Source: Bacillota bacterium
GTDB lineage: Bacteria > Bacillota > UBA4882 > UBA8346
NCBI GenBank assembly: GCA_023401925.1
Contig: JAEXDA010000077.1
Coordinates: forward strand, 1-64,000
Reading direction: 5' to 3'
Length of the DNA stretch: 64,000 nucleotides
The position numbers and the translations under genes were made by a program. The notes beneath the pieces were generated by a model. It ran no database searches, was not told the DNA's origin, and worked only from the letters and a program-made list of their open reading frames with translations. Of the stretch, positions 42,720 to 51,546 are shown in pieces; positions within the stretch are counted from its first letter, which is position 1, and each line of letters begins with the position of its first letter.

Positions 42720-42890
42720 ATGACAACCAATGGTATGAACGTTAATGAAGTTATCATCAATACCAGGGTTAATAAGGTAGTCGGCATAAAAAAATATCAA
42801 CAGGTCAAGGAAGCTATGTCGCAATTTGATTCCAAGTTACAGGATGAGTTAAATAAACAAACCCCTAAAATAGACCATAAGATCAAATAA
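42720..42890 (+). CDS. Small hydrophilic protein (56 aa)
   Basis: A 56-residue frame with a strong ribosome binding site (CGGAGGAG, then ATG 42720 after six bases). It has no membrane segment and consists mainly of a charged amphipathic helix (KKYQQVKEAMSQFDSKLQD). No family recognised. It precedes the secreted-protein gene at 43017 by 126 bases in the same direction. Composition matches the neighbouring genes. Confidence 0.6.
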   Translation: MTTNGMNVNEVIINTRVNKVVGIKKYQQVKEAMSQFDSKLQDELNKQTPKIDHKIK

Positions 42891-43016
42891 GAGGGAAAAC
42901 CCTGTAATTGGAATTTTGGAATAATAAATAGAGGAAGGAATATAAGGGAAAATATTGTATATAAATCCTAAGTGATAAGAAAAGTATGAGTTTTAATTTA
43001 AGGAGGCTGTTTGGCA

Positions 43017-43547
43017 ATGAAGAAATGGTTGGGCGTATTGATAATCGGCATAATTTTCCTTTGCGGTTCTTGGAGTGTTTATGCCAACCCGGTCAAATTC
43101 GGCGATCCTCACAGAGGTCCTCAAGGAGGACCCCGTAATGGATTTCGTGATGACCGCCGGGAACGGGAACTGCAAAATGATAGCCGCTATGTTATTCATC
43201 GGACAGCGGAGGTTATTTTTGAGGCACAACGGGCTGCGGAACGTGGGCGTCGTTCATTTGGACTCGCCCGGGCGGTTGTTGCCCAACAACGTGCTCGTCA
43301 ACTTTACATGAGTCGAAATTATCAAGACGCCATATTCTTCTCGATGCGAGCTCGCAGAATAGCAATTGAGGTCATTCGGGCAAATAATTTCAGAGTTCGT
43401 CCCGAATTTTTCACGGATCGATTGGAATCAAGATACGACCGTCAGGGTCCCAGTGACGATGAGTTGGACCGACGGATGGATCGGGATCGGGGAAGACCGG
43501 GCAGAGACGATGATGCTATTCATATCAGGATTGAGTTGGATTTATAA
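43017..43547 (+). CDS. Secreted helical protein of unknown family, paralogue 1
   Basis: A 176-residue exported protein. Signal peptide 1-23 (KKWLGVLIIGIIFLCGS, cleavage near VYA). Then an Arg/Gly/Pro-rich linker, a helical core (about 55-125) with YVIHRTAEVIFEAQRAAERG, RRSFGLARAVVAQQRARQLY and YQDAIFFSMRARRIA, and a low-complexity acidic/Arg tail ending HIRIELDL. The core is strongly shared with the protein at 47720-48241. The helix pairs with LY-x4-Y-x2-AI-x3-S-x-RAR resemble a TPR-like hairpin. No known domain recognised. ATG 43017 follows AAGGAGG. A terminator lies 75 bases downstream. Confidence 0.8.
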   Translation: MKKWLGVLIIGIIFLCGSWSVYANPVKFGDPHRGPQGGPRNGFRDDRRERELQNDSRYVIHRTAEVIFEAQRAAERGRRSFGLARAVVAQQRARQLYMSRNYQDAIFFSMRARRIAIEVIRANNFRVRPEFFTDRLESRYDRQGPSDDELDRRMDRDRGRPGRDDDAIHIRIELDL

Positions 43548-43620
43548 AAAGGGAATTGACTGTTGTCAATTTAAATAGTCACTTCATTCGTAAATATGCG
43601 GCTTGAATAAGTAAATAGAA

Positions 43621-43650
43621 AAACCGGTCCTCTCAGGAACGGTTTTTTGA
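43621..43650 (+). terminator. Terminator after paralogue 1
   Basis: AAACCGGTCC-TCTCA-GGAACGGTTT with one mismatch, followed by TTT. Confidence 0.78.
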
Positions 43651-43699
43651 TGTGACATTCAGGTTTGATTTGTAATGAATGAGTGAGGGTAAGGGAAAT

Positions 43700-44623
43700 T
43701 TACGTTGTGGAAATTCCAGTGTCGGCATGTTTTGTGAGAACATTCGGAAGTTGGGCAATCAACATCCCAAATAGCATGAGGAGGCAACCTAGATAGCCTC
43801 TAATCCCCAAATTTTCGTGTAAGATGAGCAATCCGCCCAGACTTGCGAATACGCTTTCCATGCTCATAATGATGGCTGCATGAGAAGGTTTGGCATGTTT
43901 TTGGCCGAAAACTTGAAGCGTATAGGCAATTCCTACCGAACAAATACCGCCATAAAGGATTGGTATCACTGCTTGTTCAAGCCCGGTTATTGTTGTTTTC
44001 TCAAAGGCAAATGCAGCTGCCATACTGAGAAAGGAACAGGTTGAAAATTGGACGATACATAATTTTAAAGGATGAACTCTCTTGGTATAATAGTCAATGA
44101 CCAAAATGTGAGTAGCCCAGAAAAAAGCGCCCAATAATTCTAACAAATCGGAAACGTTGATTGTAAAATTTTCAGTCACGCTTAAGAAATATAATCCGCT
44201 GGTTGCCAAGACCACACCCAGCCATACACTTAAATGAGTGCGTTGCTTTAAAAAAACTCCCAGAATAGGCACCAGAACGATGTATAGCCCGGTAATAAAA
44301 GCAGCCTTTCCGGCGGAAGTGTGGACTAAACCGATTTGCTGCAAGGATGCTCCGGCAAAAAGGACAGAGCCGGCAATAATACCGGCCAATGTCACGGATG
44401 ACCTTTTCTGCTTTGTTGGATCGTTCAGCGGTTCCGGATTTTGTTTTAAAGAAAAAATAAGCAATGGAATTAAAGAGAGCGCGCCTAAAGCAAACCGGAT
44501 GCCATTAAAGGTGAAGGAACCGACATATCTGGAACCGACCCGCTGGGCGACAAAGGCAAATCCCCATATAGCGGCGGTTATTAAAAGTAATAGATTTGAA
44601 CGGATTTCTTGCTGTTTCATCAT
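43700..44623 (-). CDS. DMT-family (EamA) transporter
   Basis: About 307 residues with ten hydrophobic helices in two EamA repeats; the first begins LLLITAAIWGFAFVAQRVG and includes FNGIRFALGALSLIPL, the second LLELLGAFFWATHILVIDYY. The end of repeat 2 reads SHAAIIMSMESVFASLGGLLILHE, typical of the drug/metabolite transporter superfamily. The ATG at 44623 follows GGGAG; a TTG at 44644 is also possible. It lies 64 bases downstream of phosphoglucomutase on the same strand and is probably co-transcribed. Substrate unknown. Confidence 0.88.
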   Translation of the reverse strand: MMKQQEIRSNLLLLITAAIWGFAFVAQRVGSRYVGSFTFNGIRFALGALSLIPLLIFSLKQNPEPLNDPTKQKRSSVTLAGIIAGSVLFAGASLQQIGLVHTSAGKAAFITGLYIVLVPILGVFLKQRTHLSVWLGVVLATSGLYFLSVTENFTINVSDLLELLGAFFWATHILVIDYYTKRVHPLKLCIVQFSTCSFLSMAAAFAFEKTTITGLEQAVIPILYGGICSVGIAYTLQVFGQKHAKPSHAAIIMSMESVFASLGGLLILHENLGIRGYLGCLLMLFGMLIAQLPNVLTKHADTGISTT

Positions 44624-44686
44624 CAACGCTCCCTGTAGTTGCAAAGGATTCTCCTGGCTGCGGCTTTGGCCGTAGGAGGTGTTTCA

Positions 44687-46336
44687 CTATGAGTTAAGCC
44701 CGAGGTAATGGCCGACTTCATTCGAGGCCTTGCGTGCCGTTTCCAAGGATTCTCCTTTTTCTTCCCGGTAATCTTTAATAATATTTTCCGTCCCCGAGGT
44801 CCGTTTTAGGACCCATACGCCGCCGCTGAGCACGACTTTAATGCCGTCCCCGACAACTAATCTTTCTATCGAACGATTGGCGATGTTCTTGCCGGTTAAA
44901 AGGGATTTAACCCGGTCGGGATCTCCAGCCAATTGGATGAGGAGTTTTTTCTTTTCAGGATCAGCAGGAACGTCCTGGCGTTCATATTGATAAGGACCGT
45001 ATTTTTTGACCAGATCTCCATAAAGAGTTCCGATATCTTTACCGGTCCTGGCCATAGCTTCCATCATTAAAAGCACGGCGGCGATCCCGTCTTTTTCGGT
45101 TACCCAGACACTACCATCCCGCCTGGGGAATGACAAACCTGCGCTTTCTTCGCCGGCAAGCACATATTTACCTGATAGTAGACCTGCTACATAATGCTTG
45201 AATCCAACATTGACCTCATAAGAAGGCCGTCCGTAATTTTTGGCGATTTCTTCAATCATATGGGTTGTCCCAATGGTACGGCCCACTCCCATACTGGCGT
45301 TAAATCCGCGATGAGCCGCCAGATAGTCGAACAATACACACAATACATGATTAGGGTTCAAAATACCAGTACTGTCCTCACCGCCGAAACGGTCGGCATC
45401 ATTATCATTGGCGCCGATAAAGGGGACTCTCAGTTTTTCTCTGATCCCCTGAACGGCTTTCATAACATAGAAAGAGGAGGGATCGCCGCGTAACTTGCCA
45501 TCCCAATCATAAGAACGATTGGAACAGGCCGGATCCTCATCGGACAAAGCAACTTCGATACGGGTGCCGTATTCGGCATTGACAGCCTCGTAATAGCCGT
45601 GGGATGAACCACCCAAGGGAGTTACCGCAAATCTATCACTTTTGATAACATCGACATCCACCACGGTGGCTAAATCTTTTACATAAGGGGACAGTAAGTC
45701 AACTTCTTTGATGGAGCCTTTTTGAACGGCATCTTGATAGGAGATGCGTTTGATCTGCCCGGGATGATATAAGTAATAATTCCCCTTTTCATCAATGGGT
45801 TGGGTGCAGGTGTTGGGTCCGCCGTCCAGGCCATTACTTTTATATCCGGCATCTTCCGGTGGGTTATGGGAGGCCGTGATAATCACGCCTTCTACTTTTT
45901 CACCTCGGGCGATGTGAGATAGAATGGTATGGGAAACGACCGGCGTGGGAGTGCTTCGACCGCCCTTATGGATGAACACCGGCATGTTGTTTGCCGCAAA
46001 AACTTCTGCCGCCGTAACCTGAGCTAAATCGGAAGCAAAACGGACATCTTTGCCCATAATAATGGGACCCAGCGGCTTGTTCTTTAAGTGATCCGGAAGA
46101 TAGGGACCAAAAGTTCCTCTTTCATTACGGATATCCACTAAAGCCTGGGTCATTGCGGCAACATGAGTTTCGGAAAAATATTTTCCGGTATGGCCCCGGT
46201 GTCCTGAGGTACCGTTTTTGATAGGTTCCAAATCCCCCTCAGGATGCGTATACCACTGGGTAATTTGTTCTTTGGTATAAAGATCTTCCTTGCGGGCCTT
46301 CTGGCCGGCCAGGATATGTAGCGATTTATCAGGCAT
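44687..46336 (-). CDS. pgm: Phosphoglucomutase (alpha-D-glucose-specific)
   Basis: A 549-residue enzyme of the phosphohexomutase superfamily interconverting glucose 1- and 6-phosphate. The active-site Ser loop VIITASHNPPEDAGYK, metal loop NDNDADRFGGED, sugar-binding loop GEESAGLSF and phosphate-binding RTSGTENIIKDYREE are all present. The N-terminus (AGQKARKEDLYTKEQITQWY) and length match the bacterial Pgm type. ATG 46336 follows AAGGAGG by seven bases; an ATG at 46342 is too close. It provides the outlet for glucose 1-phosphate from cellobiose phosphorylase at 13613-16036. Confidence 0.96.
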   Translation of the reverse strand: MPDKSLHILAGQKARKEDLYTKEQITQWYTHPEGDLEPIKNGTSGHRGHTGKYFSETHVAAMTQALVDIRNERGTFGPYLPDHLKNKPLGPIIMGKDVRFASDLAQVTAAEVFAANNMPVFIHKGGRSTPTPVVSHTILSHIARGEKVEGVIITASHNPPEDAGYKSNGLDGGPNTCTQPIDEKGNYYLYHPGQIKRISYQDAVQKGSIKEVDLLSPYVKDLATVVDVDVIKSDRFAVTPLGGSSHGYYEAVNAEYGTRIEVALSDEDPACSNRSYDWDGKLRGDPSSFYVMKAVQGIREKLRVPFIGANDNDADRFGGEDSTGILNPNHVLCVLFDYLAAHRGFNASMGVGRTIGTTHMIEEIAKNYGRPSYEVNVGFKHYVAGLLSGKYVLAGEESAGLSFPRRDGSVWVTEKDGIAAVLLMMEAMARTGKDIGTLYGDLVKKYGPYQYERQDVPADPEKKKLLIQLAGDPDRVKSLLTGKNIANRSIERLVVGDGIKVVLSGGVWVLKRTSGTENIIKDYREEKGESLETARKASNEVGHYLGLNS

Positions 46337-46558
46337 TGTCATGCCTCCTTTGAGCCAAAATAAAGTGATTTTAATACGCAGTTCAGAATGATTATTAGAT
46401 TTTTTTTTCCAGAATCCTTTTTCGTTTTAAAAATGACCTCTGTCAAAGTCGAAGTTTTACTATGTACCAAAAAATTATTGAATATACCATGGTTCGGTAG
46501 ATATTGTAAAAATTTTCTGCTCGAAGTAAGATAGGAACAAAGAAAAAAGGGGTGCGCT

Positions 46559-46665
46559 AGTAGAGCGTATCGTAAATAAAAGGTAATCAGAAATGGGGAA
46601 GATACGCTCTACGTAAGTAAAACGTTCACAATCATTGAGTAGTTATTTAGAGAACATTTTGCTAG
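46559..46665. repeat. Dispersed two-hairpin repeat, copy 2
   Basis: GTAGAGCGTAT/ATACGCTCTAC (46560-46612) and GTAAAACGTTC/GAACATTTTGC (46617-46662). It corresponds base for base to 31311-31416 apart from six substitutions and one extra G. It lies in the 440-base gap between pgm and the P5C-reductase-like pseudogene. The first hairpin is perfectly kept; the second has drifted with one G-U and one mismatch. Confidence 0.85.
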
Positions 46666-46780
46666 AATGACATTTGGGGGAGCACATTAATTGGCGCTTT
46701 GGGTGAGGAGAAATTTAAGCAACTGTATTCGGAGAATAATTTATTATCATTTTTAGTTCAAAATCGATAGGAGGAGTGTC

Positions 46781-47587
46781 ATGATCTCTTTAGGATTTCA
46801 ACAAATCGGGATTATTGGATGCGGACACCTGGGCCGGACAGTGGCACAAGTGTTGCTGGACAATCATTTTCCCAAGGAAAATTTGAGAGTATCTTACGGC
46901 GGCAGTGTCACCACTCTTGAGAGCATCCGGAAGAGCGGATTGTTGGAAAACATAACCGATAATGATCAGCTTTGTAAAAAATCGGATCTGATCTTGATTG
47001 CGCTTAAACCGCAGAATTTTAAAGAATTGAAAAAGTTGGTTTTTCCTAAGCAGGCGGTGGTTGTTTCTTGCATGGCCGGTATTGCCGTTAACGCTTTCTA
47101 AAGCGTTTTGGGAATTGATGTCTTCCGGATTATGCCCAGTGGACCTGACACAATTCTCAAAAAAAAGGGTATCGTCGCCCTATTTCCCTATCAGGATTTA
47201 CTGGGGCGGTTCTTATTTGAAATGGGTTTTAAGGTCTATAAACTGAGAAGGGAAGAAGACCTGCATATTTTTACAGCGGGAGTCTGCCTCCCGGCTGCCC
47301 TCCTGGCGGCCAAAAAATTAAACGGAACGATTGATAATGCAATCTTGGAAATTGCAAAAGACTACCCTGATTTTGGAATAATTTATCAATGGGCGATAAA
47401 TGCCCTGCCCAACCTGGATACAGAAGCTGAAAAAGATGAATATATTCGCAAAATGACGACCAAGGCCGGAATCACGGCATGCATGATTGACAGCATTTAT
47501 AAAAACGAGGGCTTTTTAAGAGCTATCAGAAATGGGATAGCCCGAAGTAAAGCCATTTCGGAACAAACCGATCTATTTATCCCATGA
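46781..47587 (+). pseudogene. Pyrroline-5-carboxylate reductase/ComER-like gene with in-frame stop
   Basis: The frame runs through 46781-47587 but is cut by one TAA at 47099-47101. Before it: a Rossmann NAD(P) site IGIIGCGHLGRTVAQVLL, KSDLILIALKPQNF and VVVSCMAGI. After it: FRIMPSGPDTI, the helical C-terminal domain with FTAGVCLPAALLA and KMTTKAGITACMIDSI. Both halves stay in the same frame, so a single AAA-to-TAA change explains the break. Family members reduce P5C to proline or are ComER-like proteins of unknown role. The C-terminal half could restart at 47108 but would lack the nucleotide site. The stop lies inside an 18-base palindrome. Confidence 0.82.
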
Positions 47588-47719
47588 TATTTACTGGTAG
47601 GTAACGAAATTCCTATTTTTTCCGCTATCATCTCCGGCTGGTTTTATTGTAAGATGTAGGCAATAAAATAATGTTGAGCTATGAAAGATAGTGGCAGTGC
47701 AAAGGGGGATATAGTAAGA

Positions 47720-48241
47720 ATGAGAAAATGGGTTGTAAGTTTGATAGTTTTGGCTTTTTTGGTGACCGGTTCGATTGGAATCTATGCCAGGCCCCATAAT
47801 CGGTTTGGAGATGGACCACCCGGGAGATATTACGGTCCACCGGGCCCTCCGGTGAGACCTTCGGAAAAAAACGATGCCGCTTATGTTATTCATCGTACGG
47901 CAACAACGATTTCCAACGCCCAGAGGGCTGCCGAACGTGGCCGCCGGTACGAAGGTTTGGGAATGGCTATTGCCCATCAACGAAAGGCCAGGAATTTGTA
48001 TTGGGAGGGTGCTTACAGACAAGCGATTTATCATTCCCTCCGCGCCCGGGATTTAGCTTTTCAGGTCATGGCAATTAACCGGCAAAGGCCGCTCCGGGAT
48101 TATTATTTCGACGATAGGGAAGATTATTATGTTCAAAGGGCTCCGAAGGGAAATAAAATCGATATCAGTATCGATAGTGTCAAAGTGTTGGGCAAGGGAG
48201 ACGCATTGGTCCGTCTTCACTTTGGATTGGATATCGATTAA
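47720..48241 (+). CDS. Secreted helical protein of unknown family, paralogue 2
   Basis: A 173-residue exported protein, paralogous to 43017-43547. Signal peptide 1-23 (VVSLIVLAFLVTGSIG, cleavage near YA), then a Pro/Gly/Arg linker (PPGRYYGPPGPPVRP), then the shared helical core YVIHRTATTISNAQRAAERG, YEGLGMAIAHQRKARNLY and YRQAIYHSLRARDLAF. The C-terminal 35 residues differ from paralogue 1 except for alternating strands ending LHFGLDID. ATG 47720 follows AAAGGGGG; an upstream ATG at 47681 has no signal-peptide logic. Function unknown; envelope location predicted. Confidence 0.8.
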   Translation: MRKWVVSLIVLAFLVTGSIGIYARPHNRFGDGPPGRYYGPPGPPVRPSEKNDAAYVIHRTATTISNAQRAAERGRRYEGLGMAIAHQRKARNLYWEGAYRQAIYHSLRARDLAFQVMAINRQRPLRDYYFDDREDYYVQRAPKGNKIDISIDSVKVLGKGDALVRLHFGLDID

Positions 48242-48308
48242 TAACTTACTCAGAGAAAAAGGATAAAGGAAATTATTTAAATAAAATTACATTTTCCGTA
48301 CATTTTTT

Positions 48309-48337
48309 AACTGGTGAATAGAATCACCGGTTTTTTA
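48309..48337 (+). terminator. Terminator after paralogue 2
   Basis: AACTGGTGA pairs with TCACCGGTT (one G-U), followed by TTTTATTTT. Confidence 0.82.
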
Positions 48338-48496
48338 TTTTCATTCCATTAAAAATATAAAAATCAGCGAAGGTTATCGTAATTTATTCACGGAAATTTA
48401 TTGAGAAAGACGGTAGATATGGATTGACTCATTGGGGAATTTGGTATTAAATTATCAAAAAAGGGTTTTTAAGATGAAAAGAAGGGGGGTAATTGT

Positions 48497-48901
48497 ATGG
48501 CGATTGAATGGACGGAAGATTTGGCAGTTGGCGTTGATAAAATTGATGATCAGCACCGGGAATTGTTTCATCAGATTAATCAATTGCTGGATGCCTGCAA
48601 TCAAAATAAAGGCCGTGAAGCCGTTGGTAAAATTATCGCCTTTTTAGGGGAATATGTGGTCACCCATTTTGGTAGTGAAGAAGAGTTGATGCAAAAATAT
48701 CATTATCCCGAATATAAGGTGCATAAAACCCATCACACCCAATTTATCAATAGTTTCAAAGAATTAAAAGCCAAGTTTGATTCGGACGGCCCCGGTCCTC
48801 ATATTGTGATCATGACCAACCGGGTGGTGGTAGGTTGGCTGAATAGTCATATACGGAATGTTGATAAATTATTGGGGGATTTTTTAAAAAGTCAATTGTA
48901 A
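48497..48901 (+). CDS. Bacteriohemerythrin
   Basis: A 134-residue four-helix protein with a non-heme diiron O2-binding site. The ligands are visible: His in VGVDKIDDQHRELF, HFGSEE with His and Glu, HKTHHTQF, and WLNSHIRNVDK with His and Asp. The family binds oxygen for sensing, storage or protection; in anaerobes it is often soluble and linked to oxygen avoidance. No fused domain. RBS AAGAAGGGGGG. It faces the convergent cysteine desulfurase gene. Confidence 0.93.
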   Translation: MAIEWTEDLAVGVDKIDDQHRELFHQINQLLDACNQNKGREAVGKIIAFLGEYVVTHFGSEEELMQKYHYPEYKVHKTHHTQFINSFKELKAKFDSDGPGPHIVIMTNRVVVGWLNSHIRNVDKLLGDFLKSQL

Positions 48902-48907
48902 GTTATT

Positions 48908-48950
48908 TCTGTGTCTCCGTGTCCGATTTCATTGGTCACAGAGGCACAGA
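48908..48950. repeat. CTCTGTG-type dyad between convergent genes
   Basis: TCTGTGTCTCCGTG and CACAGAGGCACAGA (12 of 14 positions pair) form a long hairpin, followed by CACAGAGG. It may act as a terminator for both converging genes. Confidence 0.4.
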
Positions 48951-49037
48951 TTTCACAGAGGTTAATCCTGATGTTCGCCCTTGCCCTTGTCATGGTTTGC
49001 AAACGAATATGGCTCGCCTTCACAAAAAATTGGAAAA

Positions 49038-50576
49038 TCAAAAAGTCCTTGTCTGTTTGGCTAACTTCTTCAATACCTGGGATAAAGTATCGACCTCTTC
49101 CTTGGTGTTATAAAGGCCTAAAGAAACCCGGACGCTTTCCGTCAATCCATACCTTTCTAATGTCGGCTGAGCGCAATGGTGGCCTGTGCGTACAGCTATA
49201 CCTTCTCCTTCCAAGTGGTGCGCCACCTCATCCGGTGTGAAATTCCTCATAATGAATGAAAGAACGCTAATTTTATTTTGCGGGGTGCCGATGATGCAGA
49301 GACCTGGGATTTTTAACAGAGATTCCATCGCATAACCGGTTAATTTTCGTTCTTGCTCTTCGATTTGATGGAAGCCGACTTTCTGAAGATAGTCAATGGC
49401 GGCTCCTAAGCCGATTGTATCGGCGATATTTCCGGTTCCGGCTTCAAATTTATAAGGAATGTTGTTATAAAGGGTATGATTGAAAGTAACATTTTTAATC
49501 ATGCTCCCGCCGCCTTGCCAGGGCGGCATGGACTCCAATAAGGCTTTTTTCCCGTATAAAGCTCCAATACCGGTGGGTCCGTATATTTTGTGTCCGGAAA
49601 AGACATAAAAATCAGCGTCCAGGCTTCTGACGTTCACCGGTAAGTGAGGAACGCCTTGTGCACCATCAACCAGAACTAGGGCCCGGTTGGCATGGGCGGT
49701 TTGAATCATTTCCGCTAGGGGATTGATGGTCCCCAGTACATTGGATACATGAGTAATGGCCACCATGCGGGTACGCAATGAGAAGAGCCTTTGATATTCG
49801 TCCAGCAAAATCTCGCCGCGATCATTGATTGGAATGACTTTGATTACCGCTTTTTTTTCCTGGCGCAAAATCTGCCAGGGCACAATATTGGAATGGTGCT
49901 CCATTTGGGAGATGAGGATTTCATCGCCGGGATGAATATTCATCCTACCCCAAGCCTGGGCAACCAGGTTGATGGCTTCCGTCGTTCCGCGCAAGAAAAT
50001 GATTTCCTCCGGAGAAGATGCCCCCAGGTGTCGCTGGACCTTTTCCCGGGCGTTTTCATAAGCCGAGGTCGCTTGTTTGGCCAGGGGATGAGTTGCCCGG
50101 TGGACGTTGGAATTGTAGCCGGCGTAAAATTGGCTTAAACTATCAATGACAGTCTGAGGTTTTTGAGTAGTTGCCGCATTGTCAAACCAAATCAAAGGTT
50201 TCCCATTCACTTTTTGATTGAAGATCGGGAAATCTTGGCGTAATGCCTGGATTCCCTTGGATTGGTTGGAAGAAGCCGGTGATGGTTCCCCGTTCTCCTC
50301 CTTTGGCGGTTTCGGCAGAAAATAATAATCGTAATTAGGATTTGAAACCAATCGGGCCGAGGCCGCATCGGAAGAAAGTGATTGGGCCTCCTGTGATTCG
50401 GTTGATAAATCGGACGGCGTCATCGGTTGAAGATTTTCGGTTTTTGGTGTTTCCGGACTTTTGCCATGATATAAATCATTGGCCCAATGAAGAATCACCT
50501 CGGGATCTAAGATATTGGCTGTTTTTTGTTGATTTTCACGGATAGGTTGCTCCCCGGTTAAATTACACATCGTCAT
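49038..50576 (-). CDS. Encapsulin-cargo cysteine desulfurase (CyD, Family 2A)
   Basis: A 512-residue PLP enzyme. The C-terminal 400 residues are a SufS-type group II desulfurase (IWFDNAATTQKP, NVHRATHPLA, PLP-Lys in FSGHKIYGPTGIGALYG, active Cys468 in VRTGHHCAQP) that turns cysteine into alanine and persulfide. The first 110 residues are Pro/Ser/Glu-rich and disordered, absent from housekeeping SufS, with two short conserved-looking segments (LDPEVILHWANDLYHG at 23-38; YDYYFLPKP at 82-90). This is the encapsulation domain known for CyD cargo of Family 2A shells. Start 50576 follows GAGGTGGG and overlaps the shell gene's 3' end by 14 bases. Second gene of the pair. Confidence 0.93.
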   Translation of the reverse strand: MTMCNLTGEQPIRENQQKTANILDPEVILHWANDLYHGKSPETPKTENLQPMTPSDLSTESQEAQSLSSDAASARLVSNPNYDYYFLPKPPKEENGEPSPASSNQSKGIQALRQDFPIFNQKVNGKPLIWFDNAATTQKPQTVIDSLSQFYAGYNSNVHRATHPLAKQATSAYENAREKVQRHLGASSPEEIIFLRGTTEAINLVAQAWGRMNIHPGDEILISQMEHHSNIVPWQILRQEKKAVIKVIPINDRGEILLDEYQRLFSLRTRMVAITHVSNVLGTINPLAEMIQTAHANRALVLVDGAQGVPHLPVNVRSLDADFYVFSGHKIYGPTGIGALYGKKALLESMPPWQGGGSMIKNVTFNHTLYNNIPYKFEAGTGNIADTIGLGAAIDYLQKVGFHQIEEQERKLTGYAMESLLKIPGLCIIGTPQNKISVLSFIMRNFTPDEVAHHLEGEGIAVRTGHHCAQPTLERYGLTESVRVSLGLYNTKEEVDTLSQVLKKLAKQTRTF

Positions 50577-51546
50577 GATAATGACCCACCTCAACATTTT
50601 CCAACATGCCGAGAGCATCATGAGTTAATACTGCGGTTGAAAAATACAGACTTAAGACGTAATGAGCGATGGACTGACTATCAATTCCGCTAAATTTAAC
50701 AGTCAAACTGGGCGCGTGTTGTTCCTCCGGGATGCCGGGTTGGTGGATACCAATAACCCCTTGTTCGCTTTCGCCCACTCTCATCAACAGGATTGAAGTT
50801 TTGCCGCCCGCAGCCTGAGTCCAGGCTTTACCATCAACCAACAGTTTATCGCAGGGAACGATGGGTACACCCCGCCAGGTAATGAAAGGCGATCCAAATA
50901 GATTGACGGCAACGGGCGGGACTCCTCTGAGGGTACATTCACGGCCAAAAGCGGCAATTGCTTTCGGGTGAGCTAAAAAGTAGGCCGGTTTTTTCCATAC
51001 CTTAGCCAGGAGTTCATCCAAATCATCAGGAGTGGGGACGCCTCTTCTGGATTTAATCCGCATTTGGGGAGCCACCGAATGAAGCAGACCGAATTCTTGA
51101 TTATTCACAATTTCCCATTCCTGGCGTTCCTTCATAGCCTCAATGGTCAGACGCATTTGCTCGTTGAGCTGATGTAGGGGATTATTATAAATATCGGCGA
51201 CCCGGGTATGGATCCGTAAAATGGTTTGAATGATATTTAACGGAAATTCCTGCGGGTTTTCCTCATAATCGGCGAAGGCATGGGGCAAAGCCGGCTGGCC
51301 TTGATGGCAAGACATTAATTGGATGGATTTTTCACCATATTCGTTGCAATCCGGGCTGTCGGAAGCTTTCCGGATGGCGTTAACGCGATAAGTTCCGGCT
51401 TCAACCGCTACCCAAGGCAGAAATGTCAGTAACCAGCGAGGTGAGATCCCTTCCATCATGGGGATGGACATTGTAGTATGGGATAAGTTAGCGGCTGATT
51501 TAATATTTAAGCAACTTTGAGTTGTCAGATCATCATTTTTGTTCAC
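50563..51546 (-). CDS. Family 2A encapsulin shell protein (SrpI type)
   Basis: A 327-residue HK97-fold shell protein matching cyanobacterial SrpI throughout: ISPRWLLTFLPWVAVEAGTY, FADYEENPQEFPLNIIQTIL, IHTRVADIYNNPLHQLNEQM, NNQEFGLLHSVAPQMRI, RRGVPTPDDLDELLAKVWKK, AHPKAIAAFGRECTLRGVPP and FGSPFITWRGVPIVP. Family 2A proteins self-assemble into T=1 nanocompartments that load a cysteine desulfurase and are linked to sulfur storage or starvation. No cyclic-nucleotide-binding insertion, so it is 2A rather than 2B. GTG start after GGAGGTCGTTTGCA. First gene of a two-gene operon with the cargo; divergent from a GntR regulator. Confidence 0.95.
   Translation of the reverse strand: MNKNDDLTTQSCLNIKSAANLSHTTMSIPMMEGISPRWLLTFLPWVAVEAGTYRVNAIRKASDSPDCNEYGEKSIQLMSCHQGQPALPHAFADYEENPQEFPLNIIQTILRIHTRVADIYNNPLHQLNEQMRLTIEAMKERQEWEIVNNQEFGLLHSVAPQMRIKSRRGVPTPDDLDELLAKVWKKPAYFLAHPKAIAAFGRECTLRGVPPVAVNLFGSPFITWRGVPIVPCDKLLVDGKAWTQAAGGKTSILLMRVGESEQGVIGIHQPGIPEEQHAPSLTVKFSGIDSQSIAHYVLSLYFSTAVLTHDALGMLENVEVGHYHDDV

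Noticed and set aside
44238..44675. 145-codon plus-strand frame inside the DMT transporter gene
   Set aside because: Antisense shadow; the minus-strand frame has clear EamA helices.
31311..46665. CRISPR array from the repeated palindromic unit
   Set aside because: Only two copies 15 kb apart, no spacers and no cas genes.
47108..47587. C-terminal half of the P5C-reductase-like gene as an independent protein
   Set aside because: It lacks the nucleotide-binding domain and continues the upstream frame exactly, so it is better read as part of an interrupted gene.
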